From positions 1-64,000 of the forward strand of contig CAYOXM010000001.1 in the NCBI GenBank assembly GCA_964407925.1: a stretch of 64,000 nucleotides of DNA, given 5' to 3'. Source of the DNA: CAYOXM01 sp964407925 (GTDB lineage: Bacteria > Patescibacteriota > Patescibacteriia > SG8-24). The translations under genes and the position numbers were made by a program. A model generated the notes under the pieces. It saw only the letters and a list, made by a program, of their open reading frames with translations, had not been told where the DNA came from and made no database searches. Below, in pieces: positions 51,491-59,823 of this stretch; the first letter of the stretch is position 1; every line of letters begins with the position of its first letter.

Positions 51491-51510
51491 GGTCCTCAAG
51501 GGGGAAGAAA

Positions 51511-52692
51511 TCAGGTGAGCGGTTCGCCGATGACGTAATTCGCGAAGAACGAGTCGGGCACGTCATGGACCATGGTCGCCCACTTGGTGCCGAAGAGGGT
51601 GATGGCGGCGGATTCCGACGTGACCCAGCGGAGCTTGCCGCCCTTCGAGACGACGTACACCTTCGGGTCGGTCTGGATCTTCACGAGCGTGCCGGGCTTG
51701 AAGGTGACGTTGCCGCCGATGCGGATGGCGGCCATGGCGTCGGGCAGGAGGGTGAAGACGCCCGTGAAGTCAGGATACCAGCTCAGGTACGTCTCCCTGT
51801 TCGGGAAGACGTAGCGCTTGCCGTCCTTGCCGCAGTAGTAGACCGCCGCGTTCGTCGCGACCTTCACGAGCGTGCCGGCGACGCAGGCGGGTTTTTCGGC
51901 GGGCGGAAGTTCCTTGTCCTTGTCGATGGTCGGCGCCGGTTCGACGGCGTTCGCGGGAAGGATGGCGAAGTCGGCGTCGCTCGCGTCCGTCGCGCCGACC
52001 GCGCCGCCGAGGACGAGCGCTTCGATCTTGAAACGCGCTTTCGCGGTCGGCGCGGCGGGCACGGTCCACGAATAGAAGCCGTCATTCGCCTCGCCGTCGG
52101 CGACGACCGCATACGTCGCGCCGCCGTCGAGCGAGAGGAGGAGCCGCACGGTGACGATGCCGCCGGAGCCGGACCAGAAGACGTCCTGCCTCGCGCCGGC
52201 GACGACCGCTTCGCCGCCGTTCGGCTTGGCGAGCGTGACGGCGGCGGGCGTTGAACTCGCCGAGCCGCCGCCTCCCCCGCCGCCCGGGCTCGACACCGCG
52301 CCGCAGGTCGGCGACGCGGCCGGCGTGAAGAGGACGGTCGTCGGACCGGTGACGGTGACGTCGTTATTGTTGCCGACGACGTTGCAGGACTGCAGGCCGC
52401 CGTTATTCGCCAAATCGCCGGCGTTAGGGCCGGGATAACGGAGGGTGAAGGTTTCGGCCGCGCCCACGGTGACGCTGAGCGTGCTCGCCTGGATGTCCAT
52501 CTGGTTCGCGGACGAGCCGCTGACGATATGGACCGTGATGCCCGAACCCGACAGCGTCACGGGGACGTCGGTCGAGAAGGCGTAGACGGCGGCGTTCGCC
52601 GACGAGGCGGCGACGAGCGCGATGACGACGGCGCCGAGCGACGCCGCGAGGCGCGTCAGCCAGACGGCGGGCGGCCAATGACGGTGGTGCAT
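51511..52692 (-). CDS. Secreted surface protein with C-terminal YVFPN domain
   Basis: The 393-residue protein has an N-terminal signal (WLTRLAASLGAVVIALVAASSANA). A first beta domain contains QASTLSVTVGAAETFTLRYPGP and a Cys pair (SCNVVGN... PTC). A Gly linker (PGGGGGGGSASS) leads to an immunoglobulin/FnIII-like domain (PNGGEAVVAGARQDVFWSGSG). The YVFPN domain is at the C-terminus (DGKRYVFPNRETYLSWYPDF, TFKPGTLVKIQTDPKVYVV). It is a full-length paralogue of the 54645 protein. In both the YVFPN domain is last, whereas in the other family members it is first. The start lies eight bases after the stop of the tail-fibre-like gene, so the two are co-transcribed. Confidence 0.83.
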   Translation of the reverse strand: MHHRHWPPAVWLTRLAASLGAVVIALVAASSANAAVYAFSTDVPVTLSGSGITVHIVSGSSANQMDIQASTLSVTVGAAETFTLRYPGPNAGDLANNGGLQSCNVVGNNNDVTVTGPTTVLFTPAASPTCGAVSSPGGGGGGGSASSTPAAVTLAKPNGGEAVVAGARQDVFWSGSGGIVTVRLLLSLDGGATYAVVADGEANDGFYSWTVPAAPTAKARFKIEALVLGGAVGATDASDADFAILPANAVEPAPTIDKDKELPPAEKPACVAGTLVKVATNAAVYYCGKDGKRYVFPNRETYLSWYPDFTGVFTLLPDAMAAIRIGGNVTFKPGTLVKIQTDPKVYVVSKGGKLRWVTSESAAITLFGTKWATMVHDVPDSFFANYVIGEPLT

Positions 52693-52699
52693 ACTTCGG

Positions 52700-54394
52700 C
52701 TAGTGCTTCCAGACGTCGACGCGCCACGTGCGGTCGTTGCTCACGACGTTGCCGGCGGAAGGATTGCAGAGACGGACCTCGACGGTATTCGCGCCCGAAA
52801 CGAAGGCGATGAAGTTGAGAAGATTTTCGAGCCCGTTAACTGGGGTCGCGACGACGGAATCGCCCGTCGCGGCACCCGTAACGCTAATATTATCGCTGAT
52901 GCAGTTCCCACTGGTGATGTTCGTCCCCGCGTTTCCGACCGCCCCCGTGCCCGACAGGTGTTTCGTTATCGCCGCGCCGCCGCCGATCGAGAGCGTCGGG
53001 ACGGAGAGGTTTCCCGCGGCGCTCACGGAGGCCAGCACGGTCGAGCTCGAATCCTGCCACTCCGTCAGGTTGCCGCTCTGCGACGCAAGCCCGCGCACGA
53101 TTTCCGCCTGGTTCGAAGCGGACGGTGCGACGATGAGCGGCTGCTGAAGGGTCTTGCCCGAGAGCGTCTGGGTCGCGCCGGTCAGCGTGACCGTGCCGTC
53201 GACGTCGGGGAAGGTCCACGTACGGTTGCCGGTGAGATCCGCCGTCGTCAGCGTGCCGATGAACGAGTTCGAACCGGTCGACTGCGGCTGGAGGACGAGA
53301 TAATCGGCGTTCGCGGTCGTGTTCTGGATGAAAATGTTGCCGCTCCCCTTCGCTTGCAGGCGCAAATCGATGTTCGCGTCCGTGCCGGTTGCGGAGAATA
53401 CCGGATCGGCGGTGGCGACCGCGTTCATCGCGGTGAACCCGTTCACCGCGGAGGAGACCGCAGAGAACGAAATCATCCCCGAACCGTTCACGTCCTGAAG
53501 CGTCCCGTTGATCTTCGGGTTGAGATACGTCTTTTGTTGAAGCGTCTGAACGTTGCTATCGAGAACGATGGCCCCCGTCACATCAGGAAACGTCCACGTC
53601 CTGTCGCCGGTGAGATCTCCGGAAGTGAACGTGCCGGCGAACCCCGTCGAGCTGGACGTGTTGGCGATGAGCGCAAGCTTGTCGGCATTCGCGGACGTCG
53701 AAGAGACGACGACCGAGCCCGTCCCCTTCGGGAAAAACGTCATGCTGACGTTTCCGTCCGAACCTTCGGCGCTGAGTGACGGCGAGTTTCCGGCGACGGC
53801 GTTCTTCACGGTAAGCGCGTTCGCGGGCGAGCCGATCGGCGACAGGTTGAGGATCGCGTTGCCATTTGCGTCATACAGCGCCGTGCCGATCTTCGGCGTG
53901 GTGAGCGTCTTGTTCGTGAGCGTCTGGACGGCGGTATCGATGATGACGGCGCCGGCCGCGTCCGGAAACGACCACGTGCGCGCGGCGGTAAGGTCGCCCG
54001 ACGTGAGCGTGCCGATCTGCGTGGCGCTGCTCGAGGTGTTGGCCGAAATCGTGATCTTGTCCGCGTTCGAGGCGCTGGAAAACGCCGAGAGCGTGCCGGT
54101 CGTCACGAGGTTGCCGGAAGAGTCTACCTGCAACGCCGACGAGGTGCCGACGGAGAATGCGGCCGCGGGCGTCGCGGTCCCGACGCCGACGCGGTTGTTG
54201 GTGGCGTCGACGAACATCGTGTTAGTGTCGAAGGTCGAATTGCCGTCCACCTGGAGCGTACCGGTCGTAGTGATGCTCGACGTACCGAAGGTGGTCGCGG
54301 CGGAGACGATGCCGGCGCTCAAGAGGAGCGCGCCGACGCCGGAAGCGAGCCCCTTGAGGGCGCGTCGCGCGGCGGTCCGAAGGCGTGGGGCCAT
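52700..54394 (-). CDS. Secreted phage-tail-fibre-like repeat protein
   Basis: The 564-residue protein has a signal peptide (LKGLASGVGALLLSAGIVSAA). At least three repeats of roughly 110 residues follow, each with a GDLT..RTWTFPD..G core (ARTWSFPDAAGAVII, GDRTWTFPDVTGAIV, GNRTWTFPDVDGTVT) followed by VQTL..KT...PKI. These phrases are typical of phage tail-fibre and long-shaft adhesin proteins that trimerise as beta-helices. A C-terminal domain of about 120 residues (CISDNISVTGAATGDSVVATP, ending TWRVDVWKH) would be the tip. No phage genes are nearby, so I read it as a host surface adhesin. The nearest family is an inference from phrase resemblance. Confidence 0.75.
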   Translation of the reverse strand: MAPRLRTAARRALKGLASGVGALLLSAGIVSAATTFGTSSITTTGTLQVDGNSTFDTNTMFVDATNNRVGVGTATPAAAFSVGTSSALQVDSSGNLVTTGTLSAFSSASNADKITISANTSSSATQIGTLTSGDLTAARTWSFPDAAGAVIIDTAVQTLTNKTLTTPKIGTALYDANGNAILNLSPIGSPANALTVKNAVAGNSPSLSAEGSDGNVSMTFFPKGTGSVVVSSTSANADKLALIANTSSSTGFAGTFTSGDLTGDRTWTFPDVTGAIVLDSNVQTLQQKTYLNPKINGTLQDVNGSGMISFSAVSSAVNGFTAMNAVATADPVFSATGTDANIDLRLQAKGSGNIFIQNTTANADYLVLQPQSTGSNSFIGTLTTADLTGNRTWTFPDVDGTVTLTGATQTLSGKTLQQPLIVAPSASNQAEIVRGLASQSGNLTEWQDSSSTVLASVSAAGNLSVPTLSIGGGAAITKHLSGTGAVGNAGTNITSGNCISDNISVTGAATGDSVVATPVNGLENLLNFIAFVSGANTVEVRLCNPSAGNVVSNDRTWRVDVWKH

Positions 54395-54411
54395 ATATTG
54401 GTGATAAATAA

Positions 54412-54425
54412 GGCCAAAAATGGCC
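54412..54425. other. Short palindrome in the 5' region of the tail-fibre-like gene
   Basis: GGCCAAAAATGGCC lies about 20 bases before the ATG at 54394, where it would fall in the 5' leader or the promoter. A clear promoter was not found for this gene. Confidence 0.35.
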
Positions 54426-54488
54426 GAAGGAAGGCTAAAATCTTGGTTAGCATACAGTATTTCTGGGGTTTTGAATGTGTGGATAACT

Positions 54489-54516
54489 AAAACGGACGGC
54501 TTCTGGCCGTCCGTTT
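54489..54516 (-). terminator. Intrinsic terminator of the 54645 gene
   Basis: The stem AACGGACGGC/GCCGTCCGTT lies at 54491-54515 with T-runs on both sides, beyond element R3 as seen from the gene. Confidence 0.85.
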
Positions 54517-54519
54517 TTT

Positions 54520-54615
54520 GGTGATGCAGGGCAAGCCCTGCGGCTACAGTTTATTGCCGTTGAAAGGCGGCGGCGTTTTTTAAACGCGTAGCTGCGCGGC
54601 TTGCCGCGCTTCACC
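54520..54615. repeat. BIME-like double-hairpin element R3 (long form, 96 bp)
   Basis: Nearly the same sequence as R2 (centre TTGCCGTTGAAAGGCG). It is followed at 54620-54646 by a diverged half-copy (GGTGGCGCAGGGC...GCGGCTA) that overlaps the stop codon of the 54645 gene. Confidence 0.8.
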
Positions 54616-54644
54616 TTGACGGTGGCGCAGGGCGGGCCCCGCGG

Positions 54645-55850
54645 CTATTCCATTATCGGATCACCGACGTGGTAGTTGGCGACGAAGGCGTCGGAGAGGT
54701 CGTCGACCTTCTTGTTCCAGTCCTCGCCGTACATGCGCTTCGCGGCCTTCTCCGAGACATAGCGGAGCGTGCCGTTCGGACCGATGGCGAACACTTCGGG
54801 GGCGGTCTGGATCTTCACGAGCTTCGCGCCGGGGCGGTAGGTGACGTTGCCGCCGAGCGGAATCCTCTGGATGTCGGCGAGGCTGAGCTCGATGACGCCG
54901 TTGAAATTGTCGTACCACGTATCGTGCGTCTTGCGGTTCGGGAAGACGTAGCGTTTCCCGTCGACGCCGCAGTAGTACACGGTGTCGATCCCCTTCGCCT
55001 TGATGCGGCTGTCGGGGTTGCAGACCTGCTTGCTCGGCGCGGCGACGAGCCCGCGGTCGATGCCGATGGTCGCGGCGTCGATGAGTTCTTCGGCCGGATC
55101 GTAGTCGTACGGCGTGACCGTGACGGCGGGCGGCGGGGTCGGCGGAGCGGGCGGCGCGGTTCCGGCGATGGCGAAATCATAGTCGGAGACGTCCATCGCG
55201 GTGACGCGGCCGGCGTCGATGCCGTCGATGCGGACGCGCGCATTCGCGGTGGTGGTCACGAGGGGGACGGTCCACTGGTAGAATCCGTTGTTGATGACAT
55301 TGTCGGCGATCACGGTCGGCCACGTCTGCCCGCCATCGGTCGAGAGCGAGAGTTTCACCGCGCCGACGCCGGTGCCGCCGTACGTCCAGAACTGCTGGAC
55401 CTTGTCCCCTTCCTTATAGGACGCGCCCATGGCGGGGCCGGAGAGCGTGAGTTTCGGCGTCTGGTTGGTGGAGGCGTTGGCGGTGGCGCAGAACTGGTCG
55501 TTCGGGGTGACGGTCGCGGTGACGGGACCGTTCAGCGTGAGCTGGTTATGGACGTCCTGCGTCACGTTGCAGGCGGGCTGCAGCGCGTTATTTTCGAGCG
55601 CCTTCGGGCCGGGGCCGGGGTAGCGCACGATGAACGTCTGGCCGGCGGCGAGGGTGACGGTGAAGTTCGTCGACGTGGCGGCGAGCGATTCGGCCTGCGA
55701 ACCCGCGGCGATCTTCAGCGTGACGGCACCGACGACGAGGTCGGTGTCTTGGACGTACGAGGTCGTCGCGGCGGTCGCGGCGAGCGGGGCGAATGCGGCG
55801 GCGAGGTAGGCCGTCGCGACGGCGATACGGAGGAGTTTGGTGGGCTTCAT
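54645..55850 (-). CDS. Secreted surface protein with C-terminal YVFPN domain
   Basis: The 401-residue protein starts MKPTKLLRIAVATAYLAAAFAPLAATAA, a signal peptide. The N-terminal beta domain (STNFTVTLAAGQTFIVRYPGP, with a CNVTQ...FC Cys pair) is followed by an immunoglobulin/FnIII-like domain (LSGPAMGASYKEGDKVQQFW). The YVFPN domain is C-terminal (VDGKRYVFPNRKTHDTWYDNF, TYRPGAKLVKIQTAPEVFAI) and ends ADY-like VANYHVGDPIME. The frame is open to 55937, but ATG 55850 is preferred: it gives a clean signal peptide and lies eight bases from TGCTATACT. It is a paralogue of the 51511 protein. Confidence 0.84.
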   Translation of the reverse strand: MKPTKLLRIAVATAYLAAAFAPLAATAATTSYVQDTDLVVGAVTLKIAAGSQAESLAATSTNFTVTLAAGQTFIVRYPGPGPKALENNALQPACNVTQDVHNQLTLNGPVTATVTPNDQFCATANASTNQTPKLTLSGPAMGASYKEGDKVQQFWTYGGTGVGAVKLSLSTDGGQTWPTVIADNVINNGFYQWTVPLVTTTANARVRIDGIDAGRVTAMDVSDYDFAIAGTAPPAPPTPPPAVTVTPYDYDPAEELIDAATIGIDRGLVAAPSKQVCNPDSRIKAKGIDTVYYCGVDGKRYVFPNRKTHDTWYDNFNGVIELSLADIQRIPLGGNVTYRPGAKLVKIQTAPEVFAIGPNGTLRYVSEKAAKRMYGEDWNKKVDDLSDAFVANYHVGDPIME

Positions 55851-55858
55851 ACGCGGGT

Positions 55859-55867
55859 AGTATAGCA
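55859..55867 (-). promoter_or_regulatory. Extended -10 promoter TGCTATACT, leaderless position
   Basis: TATACT ends eight bases before the ATG at 55850, which rules out the upstream in-frame start at 55937. Confidence 0.7.
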
Positions 55868-55887
55868 GGATTGCGGCTCTGGGGAAG

Positions 55888-55922
55888 TTATCCACATCGG
55901 GGACAGTCCCCTGTTGTGGATA
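55888..55922. repeat. RAYT-type palindrome with outer TATCCACA arms (orphan copy)
   Basis: GGGGACAGTCCCC at 55899-55911 is bracketed by TTATCCACA (55889-55897) and the inverted TGTGGATAG. The core is identical to the two palindromes flanking the RAYT gene 4-4.5 kb away. Confidence 0.75.
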
Positions 55923-55996
55923 GGTGATGCAGGGCAAGCCCTGCGGCTACAGTTTATTTTACGAACGTGTAGCTGCGCGGCTTGCCGCGTTTCACC
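55923..55996. repeat. BIME-like double-hairpin element R4 (short form, 74 bp)
   Basis: Same arms as R1-R3 with a short AT-rich centre. It begins one base after the orphan RAYT palindrome and lies 3' of the terminator of the 56036 gene. Confidence 0.8.
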
Positions 55997-56003
55997 GCAT
56001 ACG

Positions 56004-56030
56004 AAAGACCCGCCGGAAGGCGGGTCTTTT
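56004..56030 (-). terminator. Intrinsic terminator of the 56036 gene
   Basis: The stem AAAGACCCGCC/GGCGGGTCTTT begins six bases after the stop codon. Confidence 0.88.
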
Positions 56031-56035
56031 ACGCG

Positions 56036-59000
56036 CTACGTGCGCGTCATCGTCTGCGGGTCGGCCGGGAGCACCTTCACGTAGAGGCCGCTCGTCCAGT
56101 CGTTGGAACCGGCGCCGTCCGTGCCGTTGCCGTTGGCGTTGACCGTGTCGTTGTGCGGCACCTTGCTGTTGTCCGACCAGACGAAATTGTACTCGCCGTT
56201 GTTCGCCGTGCCGTCGTAGTCGTCGATCGCGAGCGCGGGCGCGGCGGTCTCGAGCTCGCCGGTCGCGAGCGTGGCGTCGCCAAGCAGCGTCGTCGAGAGG
56301 GTGTCGCCGGAGTTGCCGAAGCCCGAGGTCGTCACGCGAAGCTCGAGCGTCTTCGACGTCCCTGCGGCGATGACGTACTCGTTCTTCAGGACGACGCGAA
56401 CGCAGACTTGGGACTGCGAACTGGTGAAGCCGCAATTCGTCCCGCCGGCGGCATCGACGTTCACGCCGCCCGGCGAAGACGTATCGAGGTCGGAACCCTG
56501 ACCGACTTCGCGCAGCGCGGGGCTGGCGACGGCGCCATTCGCGCCGGTGTCGGAGACGGAGGCCTTGAACGAAAGTTTCTTGAGCGAGACGTTCTCCGCC
56601 GCGTCGGCCGAGACGGTGAACCGCGCGATCACGACGCCGCCCGCGTCGCTGAGCGCGGTCGTCGGGAGCGCGACGAGCGAGACGGTCGGCTTGGTGCGAC
56701 GGACGACTTTCTGGCGCGCGGCCTTGTCGCCGCCGATCGTCGTGATGACCGTGGAAGAACCGGCGGAAGTGCCGCGAATCTCGACGGTGCCGGCGGTGTC
56801 CTTGAAGGTGACTTTCACGTCCGCGCCCGAGGCCGCGCCGCCAGTGCCGACCGCGGTAAGCGCGCCCTTCACGACGAGGTTCTTGGCGCCGTCCTTCGGG
56901 ATGACGAAGTTCATGCCCGAGAAGTCGGCGTTGCCGGAACCGTCGACCGAAACCGGTCCGCCGACGAGCGTCGCGCCGTCGTAGAGCGAGAGGCCGGTGA
57001 CACCGGAGGCCGTCGCGACGTTCATGCGCGCCTTGGTCAGCTTGAGTTCCTCGTTCTGCGCGGTGAGCTTGTATTTGGCGAGCACCGCGTTCGAGGAACC
57101 GCCGACGAGGTGGCCCGCTTCGGACTCGGTGTCATCCGGGGCGAGCGAGACGGTGACGGCGCCTGCGTCGGCGACGCGCATCACGGGACCGGTGAGCGTG
57201 CCGCCCGTGGCGGTGACGGCATTGCCATCGGGGTCGGTCGCGGTGACGCCGGCGTTCGCGAGCTGGAAACGGATGTCATCCGGGAGGTTTGCCGTCGTGA
57301 GGCCGGCCGCGAGGTTCGCGGTGACGAGGAGCGTGAGCGTCTGCCCCGCGGGGACGGTGAGGTTCATGTTGTCGAACGTCACGAGGCCGCCGGTGCCCGA
57401 CGTCGGGGACTTGGTCGCGGAGACCTGCGTCGAGCCGTTCCAGAGCTTGAGGGTCTGGGCGACGTCAGCGAAGGAGGAACACGCTGCGTTCTCCTGCCCG
57501 TTCGCGAACGTGCCCTGCGGCGTGGCGGCGCATGTGGCGGTGCCGTCGTTCGAGTCAATCTGCCCTTGGAGCTGGAGCGTGGTGACCTTGATGGCCGACG
57601 CGTCCCCCGCCTTGAGCGAGATGCCCATGAGCGGCGCGCCCTGTGCGCCCTTGATGTACGTCTGGGCGACCGGCGTCGACGCGGCCGTGATGGCAAGCGA
57701 CGGGTTCTTCACGTTGTTCGTGTTCCCTGCGATATCGGAATCAGGCGCGTAGTCCCCCGCGCCGAGGTCCTGGTTGCTATCGAGGTTGCGGATCGCGGAC
57801 GAGAGCGCGCTGAACTTCTTGAGGGTGACCTTGAGGGTCGTGAGGTCGATCGTGCCGTCGGCGTTGTTGTCGAGGTTCGCGGCGTTGCCGATGTCGGCGG
57901 TCACCTTGAAGGTGCGCGCCTGGCCCGCGGAGAGCGCGAAGGTCTCGGTGAAGTCGAGGGTCGAGGAGTTGTTCAGCGTCGCGTAGCCGGTGCCGTTCGT
58001 GGAATCTTTCGGGCCGGCGACGGTCGCGCCCGTGGCGGCGTCGACGAGCTTGATGTCGGTGACGCGCGGGGTCAGCGGGTTGTCGGTGTCGTCGAGGTCG
58101 TTGTTGCCGTCGAGGAGGAGCTGGAGCTTGCGGACCTCGAGGTTCGACTGCGCGGCCATGGTGAAGTTGAAGAGCTCGACGTCCTTCTGGTTCGCGCCGA
58201 CGTCCTTGGACGCGGGGCCGTTGAAGGTCATCGTGAGCTGGCCGGCCTCGACGCGGGTGGACGAGCAGTTGCCGGAACCGAGCGCGCAGGACGCGCCGTC
58301 GTAGGAGCCCGCGTAGGCGGTCTGCATGACGACCGTCACGCCAAAACCGTACGTCGCGCCGTACGCGGTCAGGTCGGTGGCATCGTCCAAAAGGGTGAAA
58401 ATCGTTTCCGTCGCGCCGCCGCGCGTGCCGGGGGCGATGTCGGCGAGGACTTCGAACGTCTTGCTCGACCCCTTGTCGATGTGCAGCATCGTGTCGAGAA
58501 CGAACGTCGCGCGGTCGTACTTGTCGTACCCCGCGGCGGTCGCGACGGCGGTGCCGCCGGTCTTCAGGACGAGGTTCGAGATTTTTTCGCGGCTGACGGC
58601 GCCGCGGAGCGTCAGCGCGATGCTCGCGAGATCGACGGCCTCGACCGAGTCGAGCGCGAGTTGGAATTCGCCGATCTTCTGGCTGACGCCGCCGGCGCGG
58701 ACGTTCGGCTGAGGCGACGCGCCGGACTTGGTGACGGTGACGGTGCCGGCGTTGACCGTCGACATCGTGAAGGTCGGGCCGGTGAGCGGGAGGCCGGTCG
58801 CCTGCAGGCTGCCGCTCTTGAGGTCGGTCAGCCGCAGCGCGTGCTGGTCGTTCGCGCCCATGTCGATGTTGAACGAGCCGATGACGGAAATCTGCTCGGT
58901 GGCGCCCGGCGCGACGGTGACGCCGATGCCGGTGAAGGACGCCTCGTCCGTCGAGCCGATGGTTCGTACGCTCGTGATGCGGTCGTAGCCGCGGAAAAGG

Positions 59001-59758
59001 TAGACGCCGTAAAAATCGGAGCGTTTGCCGTTGCCGACGCGCTTCAAGGTGAGCGAGTCGACGGTCGCGGGCGCGGTACCGACGTTCTTCACGGCGATTT
59101 CGAGCATCGACGCGCCGATGCCGCCGACGAAGGTCGCGGGCGCGGGATTCGACGCGGCGTACGAGACGGCGAGCGGGCCGGTCGCGGCGGACGTCGCGAG
59201 CGAGCGGTCCGCGTTGATGGACGTGGCCTGGCTCGAGACGCCGGCGGGGCTGTAGTCGGAGGCGGAGTTGATGTCGGCGCCCGAGGTGTAGTTCGTGAAG
59301 AACGCGTCGGGGACGTCGTCGATCATCTGCGCCCAGGAGGCGCCGTAGAGCGAGACGGCGAGCGCCTCGGTCTTGACCCAGCGGAGCGCGCCGCCCTTGT
59401 CGACGGCGTACACCTTGGGGTCGGTGGTGATCTTCACCATGCGGCTGCCCGGCTTGTAGGTGGCGTTCCCGCCGATCGGGAGCGCCGCGAGCTCGGCGTC
59501 GGTGATGGTGAGGACGGAGGAGAAGTCGGCGTACCAGGTCTTGTACGTCTTCTCGTTCGGGAAGACGTAGCGCTTGCCGTCCGCGCCGACGTAGTACACG
59601 GCGGGGAGGCTGGCCTTGACGATCGTGCCGGACGCGGGGGCCGCGGCGCGCGCCGTGAGGGGCGCGACGAGGGCCGAGAGGCCGATCGACCAGGCGATCG
59701 TGGCCGCGACGAGGGCGGTCGTGGCGGTTTTGGTGAGCGCTTGGAGAATTTTATGCAT
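56036..59758 (-). CDS. Giant S-layer-like surface protein, copy 1
   Basis: The 1240-residue protein has a signal peptide (ATTALVAATIAWSIGLSALVAPLTARAA). The YVFPN domain covers about residues 40-165 (GADGKRYVFPNEKTYKTWY, PIGGNATYKPGSRMVKIT, VYAVDKGGALRWVK). About eight to nine beta modules of 100-130 residues follow, with recurrent phrases such as TLKLWNGSTQVS, DNMNLTVPAGQTLTLLVTAN and GTSKTLELRVTTSG. Paired Cys occur within short loops (CALGSGNC, TNCGFTSSQSQVC), likely disulfides outside the cell. It ends DWTSGLYVKVLPADPQTMT-R-T, nearly the same as copy 2. It is a tandem paralogue of the 60630 gene and probably an S-layer or stalk protein. Role inferred from size, signal and modular structure. 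Confidence 0.85.
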   Translation of the reverse strand: MHKILQALTKTATTALVAATIAWSIGLSALVAPLTARAAAPASGTIVKASLPAVYYVGADGKRYVFPNEKTYKTWYADFSSVLTITDAELAALPIGGNATYKPGSRMVKITTDPKVYAVDKGGALRWVKTEALAVSLYGASWAQMIDDVPDAFFTNYTSGADINSASDYSPAGVSSQATSINADRSLATSAATGPLAVSYAASNPAPATFVGGIGASMLEIAVKNVGTAPATVDSLTLKRVGNGKRSDFYGVYLFRGYDRITSVRTIGSTDEASFTGIGVTVAPGATEQISVIGSFNIDMGANDQHALRLTDLKSGSLQATGLPLTGPTFTMSTVNAGTVTVTKSGASPQPNVRAGGVSQKIGEFQLALDSVEAVDLASIALTLRGAVSREKISNLVLKTGGTAVATAAGYDKYDRATFVLDTMLHIDKGSSKTFEVLADIAPGTRGGATETIFTLLDDATDLTAYGATYGFGVTVVMQTAYAGSYDGASCALGSGNCSSTRVEAGQLTMTFNGPASKDVGANQKDVELFNFTMAAQSNLEVRKLQLLLDGNNDLDDTDNPLTPRVTDIKLVDAATGATVAGPKDSTNGTGYATLNNSSTLDFTETFALSAGQARTFKVTADIGNAANLDNNADGTIDLTTLKVTLKKFSALSSAIRNLDSNQDLGAGDYAPDSDIAGNTNNVKNPSLAITAASTPVAQTYIKGAQGAPLMGISLKAGDASAIKVTTLQLQGQIDSNDGTATCAATPQGTFANGQENAACSSFADVAQTLKLWNGSTQVSATKSPTSGTGGLVTFDNMNLTVPAGQTLTLLVTANLAAGLTTANLPDDIRFQLANAGVTATDPDGNAVTATGGTLTGPVMRVADAGAVTVSLAPDDTESEAGHLVGGSSNAVLAKYKLTAQNEELKLTKARMNVATASGVTGLSLYDGATLVGGPVSVDGSGNADFSGMNFVIPKDGAKNLVVKGALTAVGTGGAASGADVKVTFKDTAGTVEIRGTSAGSSTVITTIGGDKAARQKVVRRTKPTVSLVALPTTALSDAGGVVIARFTVSADAAENVSLKKLSFKASVSDTGANGAVASPALREVGQGSDLDTSSPGGVNVDAAGGTNCGFTSSQSQVCVRVVLKNEYVIAAGTSKTLELRVTTSGFGNSGDTLSTTLLGDATLATGELETAAPALAIDDYDGTANNGEYNFVWSDNSKVPHNDTVNANGNGTDGAGSNDWTSGLYVKVLPADPQTMTRT
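59208..59427. repeat. 220-bp segment identical to 63781-64000
   Basis: Base-for-base identity over 220 positions within the YVFPN-domain coding region of the two giant genes. It ends only because the window ends. The identity stops abruptly at 59208/63781. Confidence 0.95.
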
Positions 59759-59767
59759 ACGACGGGA

Positions 59768-59776
59768 AGTATAGCA
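59768..59776 (-). promoter_or_regulatory. Extended -10 promoter TGCTATACT, leaderless position
   Basis: TATACT ends nine bases before the ATG at 59758. The upstream sequence TTGTGGATAACC matches the orphan palindrome arm near 55890. Confidence 0.7.
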
Positions 59777-59798
59777 GAGGTATTTGGTGGGGTAGGGT

Positions 59799-59823
59799 TA
59801 TCCACAATTCGGGGACAGTCCCC
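59799..59823. repeat. RAYT-flanking palindrome, left copy
   Basis: TTATCCACA (59799-59807) is followed by GGGGACAGTCCCC (59811-59823), 57 bases before the RAYT start codon. Confidence 0.8.

Noticed and set aside
52700..54394. Prophage remnant
   Set aside because: Only the tail-fibre-like repeats suggest phage. No structural, replication, integrase or lysis genes surround it, and the protein has a secretion signal.
45533..55996. CRISPR array
   Set aside because: The repeats are kilobases apart, palindromic over their full length, and no spacers of constant size or cas genes are present.
54479..59807. Chromosomal replication origin
   Set aside because: Three DnaA-box matches exist, but they are kilobases apart, tied to repeats, and no dnaA, dnaN, gidA or AT-rich unwinding region is present.
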